Assembly (NCBI GenBank): GCA_020431945.1
Contig: JAGQHH010000484.1
Coordinates: 1-6,805 of the forward strand
Direction of reading: 5' to 3'
DNA length: 6,805 nt
Source: Cyanobacteria bacterium HKST-UBA02
Lineage (GTDB): Bacteria; Cyanobacteriota; Vampirovibrionia; Obscuribacterales; Obscuribacteraceae
Position numbers and translations under genes: made by a program. The notes under the pieces are model-generated. The model saw only the letters and a list, made by a program, of their open reading frames with translations, was not told where the DNA came from and did not search any database. Below are positions 5,612 through 6,805 of the stretch, piece by piece. Numbering within the stretch: the stretch's first letter is position 1; every line of letters starts with the position of its first letter.

Positions 5612-6805
5612 ATGGCTGGAAAAGCAATCACTGAAAGTGATCAGGTCACGTCGAAGCCGCTGGATCAACCCAGCCGGCTGAACATTACCGACGTCGATAT
5701 GACCAGCTTCAACGATGTGACTGGACGGGGAAGCACAGCCGGTCATGCCCTCGACACCGGGATGAAGACCAACACCGGTGAAGCCCAGGACCTCTTCTTC
5801 AATACCGGGGACCTTTTCGCCAGCGTCACCGGCGATACAGGCATCAAGAAGAACGCGGCAGGAAGCGATACGGCTCCTGCGCTTCAGACGGAGCAGCCGG
5901 CCCCTGCCGGCGAGCCTATCGGAGGCTCTGCCCAGGGAGACGCCTCTGGCGGGAAACCGGTCACCGAAGGCGACGGCGCCATTGCAACCGCACCGAAAGT
6001 GAGTGATAGCTCCCTGAGCCAGGAGCAGAGAGCCGTCTTTCTGAGATTCGAGATGGGCGATGCCAGAGCCGGCAGCAACCCCGAACAGTTCTTCAAAGAC
6101 GCTGTGACAAGCGCCGACCGCCTGCTAAATGCCTCTCCTGGCGAGCAACAGGAGCTGTTCTCGCAGGCAATGCGCGATTCCCTCACCAATCACCCGGACG
6201 CCGAGCCCGGTTCCTTCGCTAGAGCCCTTCGCTCCGCTCTCAATCAAGAAGACCCCAGAATGACAGTAGGAATTCACCAGCCGACCGGCGTTGCGCAACT
6301 CACCGACGGGCGTGGTGACCAGCCTGTAGTATCGACGGCATTCATAGGAGACGAGGACTCTCCCGGAACAATAGAAGCCGACAGACTCGCCTTCGACACA
6401 GCCGCCAAGGTCTCGCAGATCGCCAGTGACACAGACGCCCTCGTACCTGCAGACAAACGCCAGATTACCCAGACAGCTGTCGCTGAAACCACCGCAAGAC
6501 AGCGGGAAAGTGGTCTCTGGTCCCCATTGCCTGATGTAGGTGCCAGGCAGCGTCCGGAGGCTGGACCCAGTCAGGCTGAACAGAGCGAGAGCCTGCTCAA
6601 TTCGCAACAGTCCCTGAGAGATAATCCTCAAGGAGCCGAGATAGCCAAGACAATCGTCACTGCAGCCAACGATATCGCCTTTTCCGAGCCCGGAGAGATG
6701 GCAGGTAAATTTGCGAATTCAGTTCTGGACTTGAGTCGCGCCCATCCGGATATGACACCTGGCGAAGTCGCCCGGGCTTTGAACAACGCGATGAATATAG
6801 CCACC
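5612..6805 (+). CDS. Large acidic repeat-containing protein, unknown function (3' end outside window)
   Basis: The frame is open for 398 codons from the first ATG after an in-frame TAG (5579-5581) and runs off the window. No signal peptide or membrane segment is visible. Residues 1-135 are rich in G, T, D, A and P and look disordered; a motif DTG-[MI]-K-x-N occurs at 48-54 and 75-81. Residues 136-215 form a helical domain, and a related copy occupies about 337-398. The two align without gaps at an offset of 184 (K162/K346, PGE 176-178/360-362, HPD 194-196/378-380, ARAL 203-206/387-390). Between them is a mixed region, including a helical stretch at 255-296. There is no cysteine or tyrosine and only one tryptophan (303). 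I do not recognise the family. Such compositions occur in large bacterial multi-domain or surface/effector proteins, but no export signal shows that here. No Shine-Dalgarno precedes the ATG. Confidence 0.85.
   Translation, partial: MAGKAITESDQVTSKPLDQPSRLNITDVDMTSFNDVTGRGSTAGHALDTGMKTNTGEAQDLFFNTGDLFASVTGDTGIKKNAAGSDTAPALQTEQPAPAGEPIGGSAQGDASGGKPVTEGDGAIATAPKVSDSSLSQEQRAVFLRFEMGDARAGSNPEQFFKDAVTSADRLLNASPGEQQELFSQAMRDSLTNHPDAEPGSFARALRSALNQEDPRMTVGIHQPTGVAQLTDGRGDQPVVSTAFIGDEDSPGTIEADRLAFDTAAKVSQIASDTDALVPADKRQITQTAVAETTARQRESGLWSPLPDVGARQRPEAGPSQAEQSESLLNSQQSLRDNPQGAEIAKTIVTAANDIAFSEPGEMAGKFANSVLDLSRAHPDMTPGEVARALNNAMNIAT
6089..6244 (+). repeat. Internal domain repeat, copy 1 (residues 160-211)
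   Basis: This encodes a 52-residue helical unit with the conserved frame K-x2-VT-x-A, PGE, F, HPD-x2-PG, ARAL and A-x-N. It aligns gaplessly with copy 2, with 20 identities by hand count. Confidence 0.8.
6641..6796 (+). repeat. Internal domain repeat, copy 2 (residues 344-395)
   Basis: This is the second occurrence of the unit, at a constant offset of 184 residues from copy 1. It ends 9 bases before the window edge. The PGE, HPD-x2-PG and ARAL signatures are preserved while the DNA has diverged. More copies may follow beyond the window. Confidence 0.8.

Noticed and set aside
5884..6631. Minus-strand open frames opposite the long repeat protein
   Set aside because: The plus-strand frame is open for 398 codons and holds internally repeated domains, which proves it is the coding frame; the minus frames are shadows.

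Overview
The window comes from a bacterium of moderate GC content (roughly half by eye). Its genes are tightly packed and overlapping, have Shine-Dalgarno sites of variable strength, and mostly encode poorly characterised envelope proteins. One gene encodes an exported protein whose mature part resembles a TonB C-terminal domain, and the envelope proteins are rich in TPR-like and repeat architectures. This would fit a Gram-negative-type lineage such as the non-photosynthetic Cyanobacteriota relatives (Obscuribacterales/Melainabacteria). No taxonomic marker gene is present, so that placement is only a guess.

Left block, 2-3736, plus strand: a probable four-gene operon. It starts with an ABC-2-type ATPase whose 5' end is outside the window, followed by its membrane permease (8-base overlap). 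Next comes a membrane-anchored thioredoxin-fold protein with a TPR-like C-terminal half (14-base overlap). Its active site is WSQRC, so the first redox cysteine is replaced by serine. The last gene, after a 31-base gap, encodes a membrane-anchored protein built from three tandem copies of one domain of about 115-130 residues, which I do not recognise. A 22-bp perfect palindrome with A/T flanks at 3770-3791 probably terminates this unit. The likely theme is an exporter (or ABC-driven envelope machine) with two bitopic accessory proteins of unknown role.

Middle block, 3737-4746: a small two-helix membrane protein (plus strand) converges on an exported TonB-C-like protein (minus strand). Their 3' ends overlap by exactly 15 bases. 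The overlap is itself an inverted repeat that carries both stop codons in its arms, so it looks like a compact bidirectional terminator. The pair is flanked by two copies of a composite intergenic element (3856-3886 and 4694-4725) made of the same three words in the same order.

Right block, 4747-6805, plus strand: a zinc-ribbon plus coiled-coil protein is translationally coupled (TAATG) to a small helical protein of unknown function. After a 110-base gap with an extended -10-like site, a long open frame starts at 5612 and is still open at the window end after 398 codons. It encodes an acidic protein without cysteine or tyrosine. It has a disordered-looking N-terminus and a 52-residue domain present twice, 184 residues apart, alignable without gaps. 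No RNA genes, insertion sequences, transposases or CRISPR arrays were seen.
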